Source of the DNA: an uncultured Prevotella sp.
Lineage (GTDB): Bacteria > Bacteroidota > Bacteroidia > Bacteroidales > Bacteroidaceae
NCBI GenBank assembly: GCA_944319935.1
Contig: CALUFM010000005.1
Coordinates: forward strand, 111,928-175,927
Reading direction: 5' to 3'
DNA length: 64,000 bases
Each line of letters opens with the position of its first letter. Within the stretch, counting starts at the first letter, position 1. Below, in pieces: positions 17,613 to 25,354 of the stretch. Both the position numbers and the translations under genes were made by a program. The notes under the pieces are model-generated. The model made no database searches and had not been told where the DNA came from. It saw only the letters and a program-made list of their open reading frames with translations.

Positions 17613-17772
17613 ATGAAAAAGATGTTTTTATTGTGTCTTGCGCTTGTTTTTTCTGTATTGTTTTAGCCGATGGCAACCTGTTTGGTTTGGACGGCAAAGT
17701 GTATCACCTGTTGAAAAGTGGAGCGGCTATGTGAAAGGAGACCTGAAAGCAAGGATTGAAAAGCTGCTTTAA
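17613..17772 (+). pseudogene. Decayed small secreted-protein gene
   Basis: The ATG at 17613 opens a clear signal peptide (MKKMFLLCLALVFSVLF) that hits TAG after 17 codons. A second frame then reads ADGNLFGLDGKVYHLLK, and a third reads WSGYVKGDLKARIEKLL and ends with TAA at 17772. Each piece looks protein-like and they line up end to end, so two frameshifts would restore one protein of about 53 residues. I do not recognise the family. Confidence 0.45.
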
Positions 17773-17797
17773 AGGCAATAGAATAAGGTGTACAACG

Positions 17798-17841
17798 AAA
17801 AAGCCGAAGGCTTGGCGCATGCCAACCTTCGGCCTTTTTGT
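17798..17841. terminator. Bidirectional terminator upstream of the folA stop
   Basis: AAAAAGCCGAAGG and CCTTCGGCCTTTTT flank a loop of about 15 bases. The A run on one side and T run on the other suit both the plus-strand remnant and folA on the minus strand. Confidence 0.75.
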
Positions 17842-18321
17842 TTATTTTTCGTAATCGACAAAGGCGAAGTCGTAAGCGTGACGCTCGTCTTTTGTGTGTT
17901 GTTCCCGGCTTGTTTCGCGCCATTCCGAGTATTCGGGGAAGAACGCGTCTGCTCCGTCGGGCGTGTCGTCAACTTCCGTGAGGCACAGCCTGTCGGCCTT
18001 GCTTATGGCTTGACGGTAAACTTCCGCACCTCCGATTACGTATATGTCTTCATCTTCGGCGCAGTGGGCGAGGGCGTCTTCGAGCGAGCTGAACGTATCG
18101 CAACCAGGAAAACAGCCTACGGTGCGGCTCAGCACGATGTTGCGGCGGTTGGGCAACGCGCCTTTCGGCAGCGATTCAAACGTGCGCCGACCCATTATTA
18201 TGGTGTGTCCGGTGGTAAGGGCCTTAAACCTTTTCATGTCGTCAGGCAGCCAGTAAATCAGTTTGTTGTCTTTGCCGATGGCGCGGTTGCGCGCCACTGC
18301 GGCGATAAGTGATATTCGCAT
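17842..18321 (-). CDS. folA: Dihydrofolate reductase
   Basis: A 159-residue protein of normal DHFR length. Motifs are ISLIAAVARNRAIGKDNKL (Met20 loop region), WLPDDMKRFK with the catalytic acid D, TIIMGRRTFESLP (NADPH site), and DIYVIGGAEVYRQ. It reduces dihydrofolate to tetrahydrofolate with NADPH. It follows thyA on the same strand, which supplies its substrate, so the pair forms the thymidylate cycle. An AT-rich word repeat separates the two. Confidence 0.97.
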   Translation of the reverse strand: MRISLIAAVARNRAIGKDNKLIYWLPDDMKRFKALTTGHTIIMGRRTFESLPKGALPNRRNIVLSRTVGCFPGCDTFSSLEDALAHCAEDEDIYVIGGAEVYRQAISKADRLCLTEVDDTPDGADAFFPEYSEWRETSREQHTKDERHAYDFAFVDYEK

Positions 18322-18344
18322 TGTCTTACATTAATATCTGGTTG

Positions 18345-18428
18345 TAGAGTTAAGAACTAAGAGTTGAGAATTAAGAAAATCACCTTCAAGACATGTTGTC
18401 TTAATTCTTAACTCTTAATTCTTAATTC
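18345..18428. repeat. Word-type inverted repeat, TTAAGAATTAAGAG vocabulary, copy 1
   Basis: GAGTTAAGAACTAAGAGTTG and GAATTAAGAAAA on the left face TTAATTCTTAACTC on the right around a short unrelated centre. It lies between folA and thyA. Confidence 0.65.
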
Positions 18429-18429
18429 A

Positions 18430-19224
18430 TTATACGCTCACTTCGGCCTTTATGTGCGGCCACGGGTCGTAATTTTCCAGCTTGAAGTCTTCGTATCTGA
18501 AGCTGAAGATGTCTTTCACGTCAGGGTTGATGGTCATTGTCGGCAGTGGCCGTGGCGTGCGCGAGAGTTGCAGTTTCACTTGTTCCAGGTGGTTGAGGTA
18601 CAAGTGCGTGTCGCCAGTGGTGTGTATGAAGTCGCCCGGTTTCAGTCCCGTGACTTGCGCCATCATCATGAGCAGCAGGGCGTAAGACGCTATGTTGAAC
18701 GGCACGCCGAGAAAAGTGTCCGCACTGCGCTGGTAGAGTTGCAGGCTCAGGCGGCTGTCCGCCACGTAAAACTGGAACAGGCAGTGGCACGGCGGCAGGT
18801 GCATCTGTTCGATTTCGGCCACGTTCCACGCGCTGACAACCATGCGGCGCGAGTCGGGGTTGTGGCGTATCTGTTCGATAACGTTCTTGATTTGGTCGAT
18901 GTGTCCGCCGTTGTAGTCAGGCCACGAACGCCACTGGTGGCCGTACACGGGGCCGAGTTCGCCGTCGGCGTCTGCCCATTCGTCCCAGATGCTCACACCA
19001 TGTTCCTGCAGGTATTTCACATTCGTGTCGCCGCGCAAGAACCACAGCAGCTCGTAGATTATGGATTTCAGGTGTAGCTTTTTCGTCGTCAGCAGCGGGA
19101 AACCGTCGTCAAGGCGGAACCTCATCTGGTTGCCGAAGATGCTGATTGTGCCCGTTCCCGTTCGGTCGTGCTTCTTCACGCCCTCGGTCATTATGCGGTT
19201 AAGCAGGTCGAGATATTGTTTCAT
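18430..19224 (-). CDS. thyA: Thymidylate synthase
   Basis: A 264-residue ThyA-type enzyme. The active-site cysteine is in [13 protein letters not shown] near residue 146, the folate/dUMP residues are in [20 protein letters not shown], and [14 protein letters not shown] precedes them. [14 protein letters not shown] near the start binds dUMP phosphate. It methylates dUMP to dTMP using methylene-tetrahydrofolate and releases dihydrofolate, which folA downstream recycles. Length and motifs are complete. Confidence 0.98.
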   Translation of the reverse strand: MKQYLDLLNRIMTEGVKKHDRTGTGTISIFGNQMRFRLDDGFPLLTTKKLHLKSIIYELLWFLRGDTNVKYLQEHGVSIWDEWADADGELGPVYGHQWRSWPDYNGGHIDQIKNVIEQIRHNPDSRRMVVSAWNVAEIEQMHLPPCHCLFQFYVADSRLSLQLYQRSADTFLGVPFNIASYALLLMMMAQVTGLKPGDFIHTTGDTHLYLNHLEQVKLQLSRTPRPLPTMTINPDVKDIFSFRYEDFKLENYDPWPHIKAEVSV

Positions 19225-19235
19225 TGTTTTATTTT

Positions 19236-19326
19236 TTTGCGGACAAGTGACGAGCAGGCCAGCGGACGAGCCGGAATGCCATGCCGCTTGTTACTGTATC
19301 CTTGTTTGCTTGTCACTTGTCCGCTT
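19236..19326. repeat. Word-type inverted repeat, AGACAAGCAGAC vocabulary, copy 3
   Basis: GCGGACAAGTGACGAGCAGG on the left and CTTGTTTGCTTGTCACTTG on the right are complementary in style. The right arm overlaps the 3' end of the rRNA methyltransferase gene and encodes its last residues. Confidence 0.65.
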
Positions 19327-20745
19327 TGTTATAACTTCATTGTTGCCCTCCGGTGTGTGCGTGCTTTTTATCTTCCATTCGGCGGGGTAGAGGTTGTTGG
19401 CGCGGTTGCCGATGTTCTTCTCAAAGCCTAGGGGCACGCCGTTGTACCTCATGACGACATGTCCGCGCGGCGTGCCGTCAGGCAGTGCCACCGCCTCTTT
19501 GCGCAGGTAGGCGATGGCCTGTGCGTAGTCAAGCTCGACCGAAGGGAAGGCCGCGCCGTCAAACACCCTCGACAGTGCTACGGCTTGTGACGGGATGATG
19601 TCCTTGCCTTTCGTTTCGCCGAGCCTTACGCCGGCCGCAAGCACATTGAGCCGCGCGGCCGCCACGTCATACGTGGCGCGCCATGCTTTCGGTATGGCCG
19701 TCAGCGCGCTGTTGAGCGTCACCGTTTCAAACCTTTCAGGCTCTCTCAGCCACTTTGCGCAAGGGCTTTCGTCGCCGCCTTTTTTGCCTCCTCGTTGCTC
19801 TTTTTTCGGTTTCTTGTTCTTTGTGCGGGCGGTGTCTTCACCTTGTCCGCCGCGCTTTCGCATCACGGCCATGAAGAGACCTTCACCACATGTAAGGCCG
19901 GGCATGAAGCGGTAGACGGGCGCGTTGAAGCCGGCGAGCAGCGAACCGGTGACGCCCCATTCGCCGCTGATGTCAACGCTCAGCACCTCAGCCCCTAATT
20001 CTTCACATATATGCCTTACGTTCTCCTCGTCCTCCTTCGTGTTGAACGTGCATGTGGAGTAGATGAACAGGCCGCCCTCGCGCAGGCACGGCCATGCGTC
20101 GGCCACGATGTCGCGCTGCAGCCGCCAGCATTTCTCCACGTTCTGCAAGCTCCATTCGCTCACGGCTACGGGGTCTTTGCGGAACATGCCCTCGCCCGAG
20201 CATGGCACGTCGGCCAGCAGGATGTCAAACTTCAGGCCGCTGCGGCTGATGTCCCGGGCGTAATTGTTGGTCACGATGGCGTCCTCGTGGCCGAGTTTTG
20301 CCATGTTCTCGGCCAGCACCTGGGCACGTTGGCGCATGGGCTCGTTGCTCACTAAGAGCGAACCTTCAGGCAGGGCCGCCCTCGCCACCCCCGACTTGCC
20401 GCCCGGCGCGGCGCAGAGGTCGAGCATCGTGACGGGCGTGTCGCCGCCGTATTGGCGCAAGACGAGGTCGAGAAACATCGACGACGCCTCTTGCACGTAA
20501 TACAGCCCGGCGTGCAGCATGGGGTCGAACGTGAAGTTGGGCCTTGCCGCAAGGTATCGCCCGCAGTCGCACCAGGGCACACGGCCGTCCTCGCCGCTGA
20601 CGTTGGCCGCGGCGGTGTCACACTTGCAGGAGTTGAGCCTGATGCTTACGGGCGCGTCGCCGCCAAGCCCTTCTTGCAGGGCCTGCCACAGTTTTTCGCC
20701 CATGAAGGCGCGTGTCTGGTTGATGAAGTCGTCAGGCAGTTTCAT
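19291..20745 (-). CDS. RsmF/NOL1-NOP2-Sun family rRNA (cytosine-5) methyltransferase
   Basis: A 484-residue protein. The SAM site is MLDLCAAPGGKS near residue 110. The two catalytic motifs are DVPCSGEGMFRK and YSTCTFNTKEDEENV, holding the paired cysteines of RNA m5C methyltransferases. KKKPKKEQRGGKKGG-like basic linkers lead to a C-terminal RNA-binding domain (RGHVVMRYNGVPLGFEKN). The layout matches bacterial RsmF (YebU). The C-terminal tail after about NNEVITKR is encoded by a word-type repeat, so the last dozen residues are probably adventitious. A -7 element lies only five bases before the ATG, suggesting a leaderless mRNA. Confidence 0.93.
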   Translation of the reverse strand: MKLPDDFINQTRAFMGEKLWQALQEGLGGDAPVSIRLNSCKCDTAAANVSGEDGRVPWCDCGRYLAARPNFTFDPMLHAGLYYVQEASSMFLDLVLRQYGGDTPVTMLDLCAAPGGKSGVARAALPEGSLLVSNEPMRQRAQVLAENMAKLGHEDAIVTNNYARDISRSGLKFDILLADVPCSGEGMFRKDPVAVSEWSLQNVEKCWRLQRDIVADAWPCLREGGLFIYSTCTFNTKEDEENVRHICEELGAEVLSVDISGEWGVTGSLLAGFNAPVYRFMPGLTCGEGLFMAVMRKRGGQGEDTARTKNKKPKKEQRGGKKGGDESPCAKWLREPERFETVTLNSALTAIPKAWRATYDVAAARLNVLAAGVRLGETKGKDIIPSQAVALSRVFDGAAFPSVELDYAQAIAYLRKEAVALPDGTPRGHVVMRYNGVPLGFEKNIGNRANNLYPAEWKIKSTHTPEGNNEVITKRTSDKQTRIQ

Positions 20746-20750
20746 TTATG

Positions 20751-20758
20751 CAAAGTTA
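20751..20758 (-). promoter_or_regulatory. -7 element immediately before the rsmF-like gene
   Basis: The minus strand reads TAACTTTG, then five bases, then the ATG at 20745. Initiation about 7 bases downstream of the element would produce an essentially leaderless transcript. Confidence 0.6.
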
Positions 20759-20917
20759 CTAATAATTCTGGAGTTAACCGCTTAAACGCTGGCAATAACT
20801 TTCTTTTGGCCGTGTTTTTGCCTGATGCGTATCAGCGCATGGGTTGAAGCAACGGTGTTGGGCCTGTTGTCCGGTTCATGCCGTAGTTTTTTTGTTTGTA
20901 ACAGGTGGCGTGCGATG

Positions 20918-21031
20918 CAACATGCTGACATTCAATGTGTTGTAAAAGGCTGTCTTTTGCCTTGCCGTTTGCCGCCTTTTATGTTGCAAAAGACGACCTT
21001 TTAGCTGGCGTTTTACGGCCTTTTTCGGTTC
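20918..21031. repeat. Dispersed AAAGGC/GCCTTTT-type intergenic repeat, copy 4
   Basis: The tail module ATTCAATGTGTTGT is followed by AAAAGGCTGTCTTTTGCC, GTTTGCCGCCTTTTATG, and GCAAAAGACGACCTTTTAG. It lies in the 680-base gap between the methyltransferase and the DUF6249 gene. Confidence 0.55.
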
Positions 21032-21078
21032 ATCCGCAAACCTTTTGGATAATAGTACATAAAAGTCTACCCCGTCCC

Positions 21079-21205
21079 CGAAGAGGGCGAATGGCGTGTT
21101 GGGTTATGCGGTGGCGGGTTCTTACGGGTATGCGGTATGTCCGCATAAACCAATAACCGTATAACCTTAAAACCTTACAACCGTAAATGCCGTTCGCCCT
21201 CTTCG
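21079..21205. repeat. 17-bp inverted repeat flanking an ACCGTATAACC word cluster
   Basis: The arms 21079-21095 (CGAAGAGGGCGAATGGC) and 21189-21205 pair with one mismatch. Between them lie words such as AACCGTATAACC and AACCTTAAAACC, also seen near 31.4 kb and 56.6 kb. The rest of the gap up to 21425 shows nothing I can name. Confidence 0.5.
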
Positions 21206-21425
21206 AGGACGATATTATTGACGCATACATACCGCAAGTTCCGCTTCACTCCACATGCGGTTAAGCTTAATTGGATGTCTTCGACGCCCTGTTGCCGTAA
21301 AAATTCTTACACCTGAACTGCGGATGAACGGCCTTTCTCATGGCGTTGTGACATTTTTTCTTCATCCGTTGCAACTTTTTCGCCTCGTTTTACGTCTAAC
21401 ATGTAGAAACAAAAAACATGATGAT

Positions 21426-22088
21426 ATGAAAAGTTTATTGGTTACATTGGTTGCGGTCGTGTCGTTGTGCCTTCCCTCTGGCGTCCATGCCCATGCCGGG
21501 CGTAACGCCATGCCGCAAGCGTCAGTGGCCGCTCCCGTTGACACGGGCGGCATTGACGCTTACTCTGACACTACATCCATCGACACGGCGGCCGGCGCAA
21601 ATATGGTTGGCCAACGCTCGTCGCACTCGCGCAGTTACCGCTATGACTTCTCGCTCGACGACGTGTCAGACCCCTTCGGGCTTGTGGCCGTCCTCACGGC
21701 GATGGGCTTCGGCGGCGTTGTAGTGGCCGTGCTGGTGGTGCTGTTCTTGTTGCTGGTGGTGCTTTCGCCGTTTATCCTCGTTGCCGTGATACTGTATCTC
21801 GTATTCAAGCGCAACAACAGGCGTTACAAGCTCATAGAGAAATCAATCGAGACGGGGCAGCCTTTGCCCGACGACGTGCGCGCCTCGCTGCTTGACAGCA
21901 AGGAGGTGTTGTGGCGCAAGGGCGTTAAGAACATTTTCATCGGCCTCGGCATTGCCGTGCTTTTCTTGACACTGGATATTGACGAGCTTACGGGCGTGGG
22001 GCTGTTGGTGGCCTTGTATGGCGCGGGTCAGGCCGTTATAGCACGCACGTCGGCGCGCAAGGATGAGGGAGACAAGGACGCGGAATGA
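21426..22088 (+). CDS. DUF6249 membrane protein
   Basis: I take the ATG at 21426 (MKSLLVTLVAVVSL), where a clean signal peptide ending GVHAHA begins; the frame is open 57 codons upstream but without homologous sequence. The mature protein has a spacer rich in Ser and Asp, and then a strongly hydrophobic region (GGVVVAVLVVLFLLLVVL, then FILVAVILYLVFK). A cytosolic segment (NRRYKLIEKSIETGQPLP) and two shorter helices follow. It overlaps the sigma factor gene by four bases. A DUF6249-sigma-DUF5056 set recurs in Bacteroidales; the function is unknown. Confidence 0.75.
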   Translation: MKSLLVTLVAVVSLCLPSGVHAHAGRNAMPQASVAAPVDTGGIDAYSDTTSIDTAAGANMVGQRSSHSRSYRYDFSLDDVSDPFGLVAVLTAMGFGGVVVAVLVVLFLLLVVLSPFILVAVILYLVFKRNNRRYKLIEKSIETGQPLPDDVRASLLDSKEVLWRKGVKNIFIGLGIAVLFLTLDIDELTGVGLLVALYGAGQAVIARTSARKDEGDKDAE

Positions 22089-22621
22089 AGTCGGTAGGCG
22101 ACATATCGTTGGTTGCACGTGTGGTGGCGTTCGGCGACAAGCGGGCTTTCGACGCCCTTGTCAAGAGGCATCAGGCGGCTGTGCGCAGGTTTTTCATGAG
22201 TCAGACGCTCGGCGACGGGCAGTTGAGTGACGACCTCGCGCAAGACACCTTTGTCAAGGCGTACACGCATATAGGCTCATTCCGCGGCACGTCGGGCTTT
22301 TCAACGTGGCTGTTCCGCATAGCCTGCAACGTGCTGTATGACTATATGCGGTCGCGTAAGACCACTGACGGCATAGACGACGGCATGCTCAACCGCAGTG
22401 GCGGCGTGGCCGACGACGCCTTGAAGATTGACATCTACGCCGCTTTGCGGTTGCTGAAGCCTGACGAGCGGTTGTGCGTGACGCTGCAGTTGGTCGACGG
22501 CCAGCCAATCGGCCGCATAGCTGAAATAACGGGAATGCCGACGGGCACGGTGAAGTCGCACCTGGCGCGCGGCAAATCTAAACTTGCAGAATATTTAAAG
22601 GAAAACGGATATGACAGATGA
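22085..22621 (+). CDS. ECF-type RNA polymerase sigma factor
   Basis: A 178-residue sigma-70 family protein with region 2 (FDALVKRHQAAVRRFF, SDDLAQDTFVKAYTHI, STWLFRIACNVLYDYMR) and region 4 (LKPDERLCVTLQLVDG, IAEITGMPTGTVKSHLARG). It starts inside the DUF6249 stop and its 3' end overlaps the next gene by 11 bases. The three genes are therefore translationally coupled. The coupling suggests the two membrane proteins sense a signal and control the sigma factor; this is inference. Confidence 0.92.
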   Translation: MKSVGDISLVARVVAFGDKRAFDALVKRHQAAVRRFFMSQTLGDGQLSDDLAQDTFVKAYTHIGSFRGTSGFSTWLFRIACNVLYDYMRSRKTTDGIDDGMLNRSGGVADDALKIDIYAALRLLKPDERLCVTLQLVDGQPIGRIAEITGMPTGTVKSHLARGKSKLAEYLKENGYDR

Positions 22622-22940
22622 CAGGGACGAACTTATCGTGCGTAAGTTCTTTGAGGAAAATAAGATTGATGTGCCTGACGATGGCTTTTCGCGCCGTGTG
22701 ATGCGCCGCTTGCCCGACCGTGAGCGGCGGTTGAGCCGCGTTTGGACTGCCGTGTGCGCCGTGCTTGGCGTGCTGCTTATCGTCAAGAATGACTGGCTTG
22801 GCGTGGTTTGGACGCACGTGCAAGGTTTGTTCGGCAAGGCTTCGGAGCTTCCCCTCGTGTCAGGCAGCCATGTCGTGATGTTCCTTTCGGTGCTTCTCGT
22901 CATATCTTTGTGGGGATACAAGGCGATATCGGAAGACTGA
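22611..22940 (+). CDS. DUF5056 membrane protein, putative anti-sigma partner
   Basis: A 109-residue protein overlapping the sigma gene by 11 bases. The N-terminal about 45 residues are charged and cytosolic (DELIVRKFFEENKIDVPDDG, FSRRVMRRLPDRERR). They are followed by two helices (VWTAVCAVLGVLLIVKN and VVMFLSVLLVISLWGYKA). A short cytosolic domain, next to the sigma factor and joined to membrane helices, is the shape of a small anti-sigma factor. No ZAS-type zinc motif is present, so the mode of binding would differ. Confidence 0.75.
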   Translation: MTDDRDELIVRKFFEENKIDVPDDGFSRRVMRRLPDRERRLSRVWTAVCAVLGVLLIVKNDWLGVVWTHVQGLFGKASELPLVSGSHVVMFLSVLLVISLWGYKAISED

Positions 22941-23012
22941 CGAATGGCGGAAACATGGTTTGGCCGTCAGCCAAACCTTCCCGAAGAGAGTTGGTTTGAT
23001 ATGTTTTATACG

Positions 23013-23054
23013 AAAAAGAGCTTGGAGTTTGTTCTCATTCTCCAAGCTCTTTTT
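23013..23054. terminator. Bidirectional terminator between the sigma operon and porE
   Basis: AAAAAGAGCTTGGAG (23013-23027) and its perfect complement (23040-23054) enclose a 12-base loop. The A and T runs on the two sides suit the converging transcripts. Confidence 0.85.
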
Positions 23055-23106
23055 GCCTTATAGGGTAATCGGGCACCACCTTATTTAATAGCCTTTCTGA
23101 TGTTGT

Positions 23107-25179
23107 TCATTCAAAATCGAAGTACAAGTCTTCCCCCTCGTCGCCTCCGTTGGCCGGTTCTTGCGGTTTCGGCGGGTTCTTCAGGTTGCCCTTTTCGTCG
23201 AACATGCCGTATGTGATGCGCAGCACTATGAACTCGGTTCGCCGGTTGAGCTGGTTGCATATCTCCTGTTTCTCAGGGTCAAGCTTCTTTATGAACTCCT
23301 CGGTAAGCACGTCGCCCTCTTTCAGCCACGGGTATTTTTCGGTCAGTTTCTTGCGTATGGTCTTGGGCTTCTCCTTTCCATAGCCCACGGGTGACAGGCG
23401 GTCGTTGGCTATCCCGTGTTCAACTAAGTAGTTGACCACGGCCTCCGCCCTGTGTTGTGACAGCACCTTGTTGTATTCTTCGCTGCCTTTGTAGTCGCAG
23501 TGCGCGCTGAGTTCTATCGTTACGTTCGGGTTCTCGTTGAGCAGTTTGACAAGTTCGTCGAGCGCGGTTTTCGATTTCGGGCGCAGCGTATACTTGTCGA
23601 AGTCGTAGAAGATGTTGTCTATCAGCACGGGAACGCGGATTGACGCCAGCGGGAATTGCAGCACGTATTCCTCTGACTCCTCAACTGGCTTGACGCGAAG
23701 TTCCTCCTTGTGGTTCAAGAAACCTTTGCATGTGGCCAGCATTATGTAATCAACGTTGGGCTTGATAACCTGCGTGAACGAGCCGTCCCCGCGAACTCCG
23801 AGCTTCAGGTTAGTGCCGTCGCTGCCCACCATGTACACCTGCGCCTCAGGCAGTTCGTAGCCTTCCATCTCGTAAACCCAGCCCTTTACTGTCTGTATTA
23901 CTTCAGGCTTCTCAAAACTGTAGATGTGGTCCCAGCCTCTCGCGTCGCCTCGGTTGGAAGAGAAGAAACCGCGGTTGTGAGGCCCTTCGAATGTCATTCC
24001 GAAGTCGTCTCCTTGCGAGTTGAGCGGGTATCCGGGATGTTCAAGCACGAAACGCTTGGTTTTCGGGTCAACGGTGGCTATGTAAATGTCAAGCCCGCCA
24101 AGCCCTTTGTGGCCGTTTGAGGAGAAGTACAAATCGCCGTTAGGCCTGAACGTGGGGAACATCTCGTCGCCTTCGGTGTTGATGGGCGAGCCCAAGTTCT
24201 CGACACCTCCTAATCCGGCGGCGGTCAGGCGCACTCTCCAGATGTCGTAACCGCCTTTCCCTCCGGGCATGTCTGACGTGAAATAAAGCCACTCTCCGTC
24301 AGGAGATATGGCGGGGTGGGCATAGCTTGACAGCGTGTCTCGCGTTATTTCGAGCGGTTGGGGCTTAGCCCATGCGGCGTCGCTCCTGGCCGATGTCACT
24401 ATGGTTGCGTATCTCGGATAGTTCGGGTCGGTGGTGCATTGTGTGAGATACATTTCCCGTTGGTCGGGCGTAAAGCAGCATGCGCCCTCATCGTATTCGG
24501 AGTTAAGGCCTGAACTGATTGTCTCCGGTCGTCCCCATTTGCCGTTTTCGTCCTTCTGTGAGAAAAAGATGTCACCGTTCTTTGTGCCCGTTATGCCGCT
24601 GAGTTCATCCCCTTCGGCCTCGTTGCGGGTTGAAGTGAAATACAGTTGGTCGTACTCTTCGCCGAAAAGCATTGGCGAATATTCGGCTCGGCGTGAGTTG
24701 AATATGTCCATCTTTTTCACGATGTAGCGTGAGCCGGCGGCCTTTTCCTCTTGCGCTGTCTGGGCTGATTGCAGTCCGGTCCTGGCGAGTTCGCTGTCAG
24801 GAAGCGAGTCCAAGACCAACTGGTATTCCTTTGCAGCCTCCTTGTAGTTTGCCGTTTTCATCAGCAGGCGCGCCAAGGCGAGGTGGGTGTTTATGCTGTC
24901 TTTGTTGTATCTTATGACATTCCGGTAGGCTGCTATGGCCTTGGCGTGGGAGTTTATGCGGTCATAACAATAGGCAAGCTTGGCCGCACGCTCGCCGCGC
25001 TTGTCCCTTTCTTTCGACGGGGTCTTGTTATATGCCACCTTGAATTCCTCCGCCGCGTCATAATATTCGCCTATGGCGAGGAACTTCTCGCCTTTTTTCA
25101 TGTAATGGCTCGCGCCGCAAGAAGTGATGACGGCGGACAAGACACATATTATTATATATGTAGAGAGTTTTGAATTCAT
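23107..25179 (-). CDS. porE: PorE-like type IX secretion protein (TPR, beta-propeller, OmpA_C)
   Basis: A 690-residue lipoprotein with the lipobox cysteine at C21 (VITSCGAS). The order is TPR repeats (about 30-140: FLAIGEYYDAAEEFKVAY, HLALARLLMKTANYKEA), then a PD40 beta-propeller (SPMLFGEEYDQLYFTSTRN, AISPDGEWLYFTSDMPGG). Next comes a carboxypeptidase-like regulatory domain (KGWVYEMEGYELPEAQVYM) and a C-terminal OmpA-like peptidoglycan-binding domain (NVTIELSAHCDYKG, RAEAVVNYLVEHGI). This four-part architecture is that of PorE, which ties the type IX machine to peptidoglycan. Related OmpA proteins exist, so the specific name is slightly less sure than the architecture. Confidence 0.88.
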   Translation of the reverse strand: MNSKLSTYIIICVLSAVITSCGASHYMKKGEKFLAIGEYYDAAEEFKVAYNKTPSKERDKRGERAAKLAYCYDRINSHAKAIAAYRNVIRYNKDSINTHLALARLLMKTANYKEAAKEYQLVLDSLPDSELARTGLQSAQTAQEEKAAGSRYIVKKMDIFNSRRAEYSPMLFGEEYDQLYFTSTRNEAEGDELSGITGTKNGDIFFSQKDENGKWGRPETISSGLNSEYDEGACCFTPDQREMYLTQCTTDPNYPRYATIVTSARSDAAWAKPQPLEITRDTLSSYAHPAISPDGEWLYFTSDMPGGKGGYDIWRVRLTAAGLGGVENLGSPINTEGDEMFPTFRPNGDLYFSSNGHKGLGGLDIYIATVDPKTKRFVLEHPGYPLNSQGDDFGMTFEGPHNRGFFSSNRGDARGWDHIYSFEKPEVIQTVKGWVYEMEGYELPEAQVYMVGSDGTNLKLGVRGDGSFTQVIKPNVDYIMLATCKGFLNHKEELRVKPVEESEEYVLQFPLASIRVPVLIDNIFYDFDKYTLRPKSKTALDELVKLLNENPNVTIELSAHCDYKGSEEYNKVLSQHRAEAVVNYLVEHGIANDRLSPVGYGKEKPKTIRKKLTEKYPWLKEGDVLTEEFIKKLDPEKQEICNQLNRRTEFIVLRITYGMFDEKGNLKNPPKPQEPANGGDEGEDLYFDFE

Positions 25180-25190
25180 TCCTTTCCTGG

Positions 25191-25213
25191 TTAAGAATTA
25201 AGATTTAAGAACC
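25191..25213. repeat. Short TTAAGAATTAAGAG-vocabulary word repeat, copy 2
   Basis: GGTTAAGAATTAAGATTTAA lies just upstream of porE and resembles the longer copies elsewhere. Its complementary arm is not clear here; TTCTTAATAACTTG at about 25330 is a weak candidate. Confidence 0.4.
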
Positions 25214-25354
25214 AAACGAAAATGCCAGATGAAAGGCCGTAAGAGCGTTGCGTGTCAAGCAGATTGCGCGCTTTGCGCTTCTTTTCGTTTTTATATTCCT
25301 TGCTTTTTTGCTTCTTATTTCTTTTCTATTCTTAATAACTTGTTTTCCCGTTTT

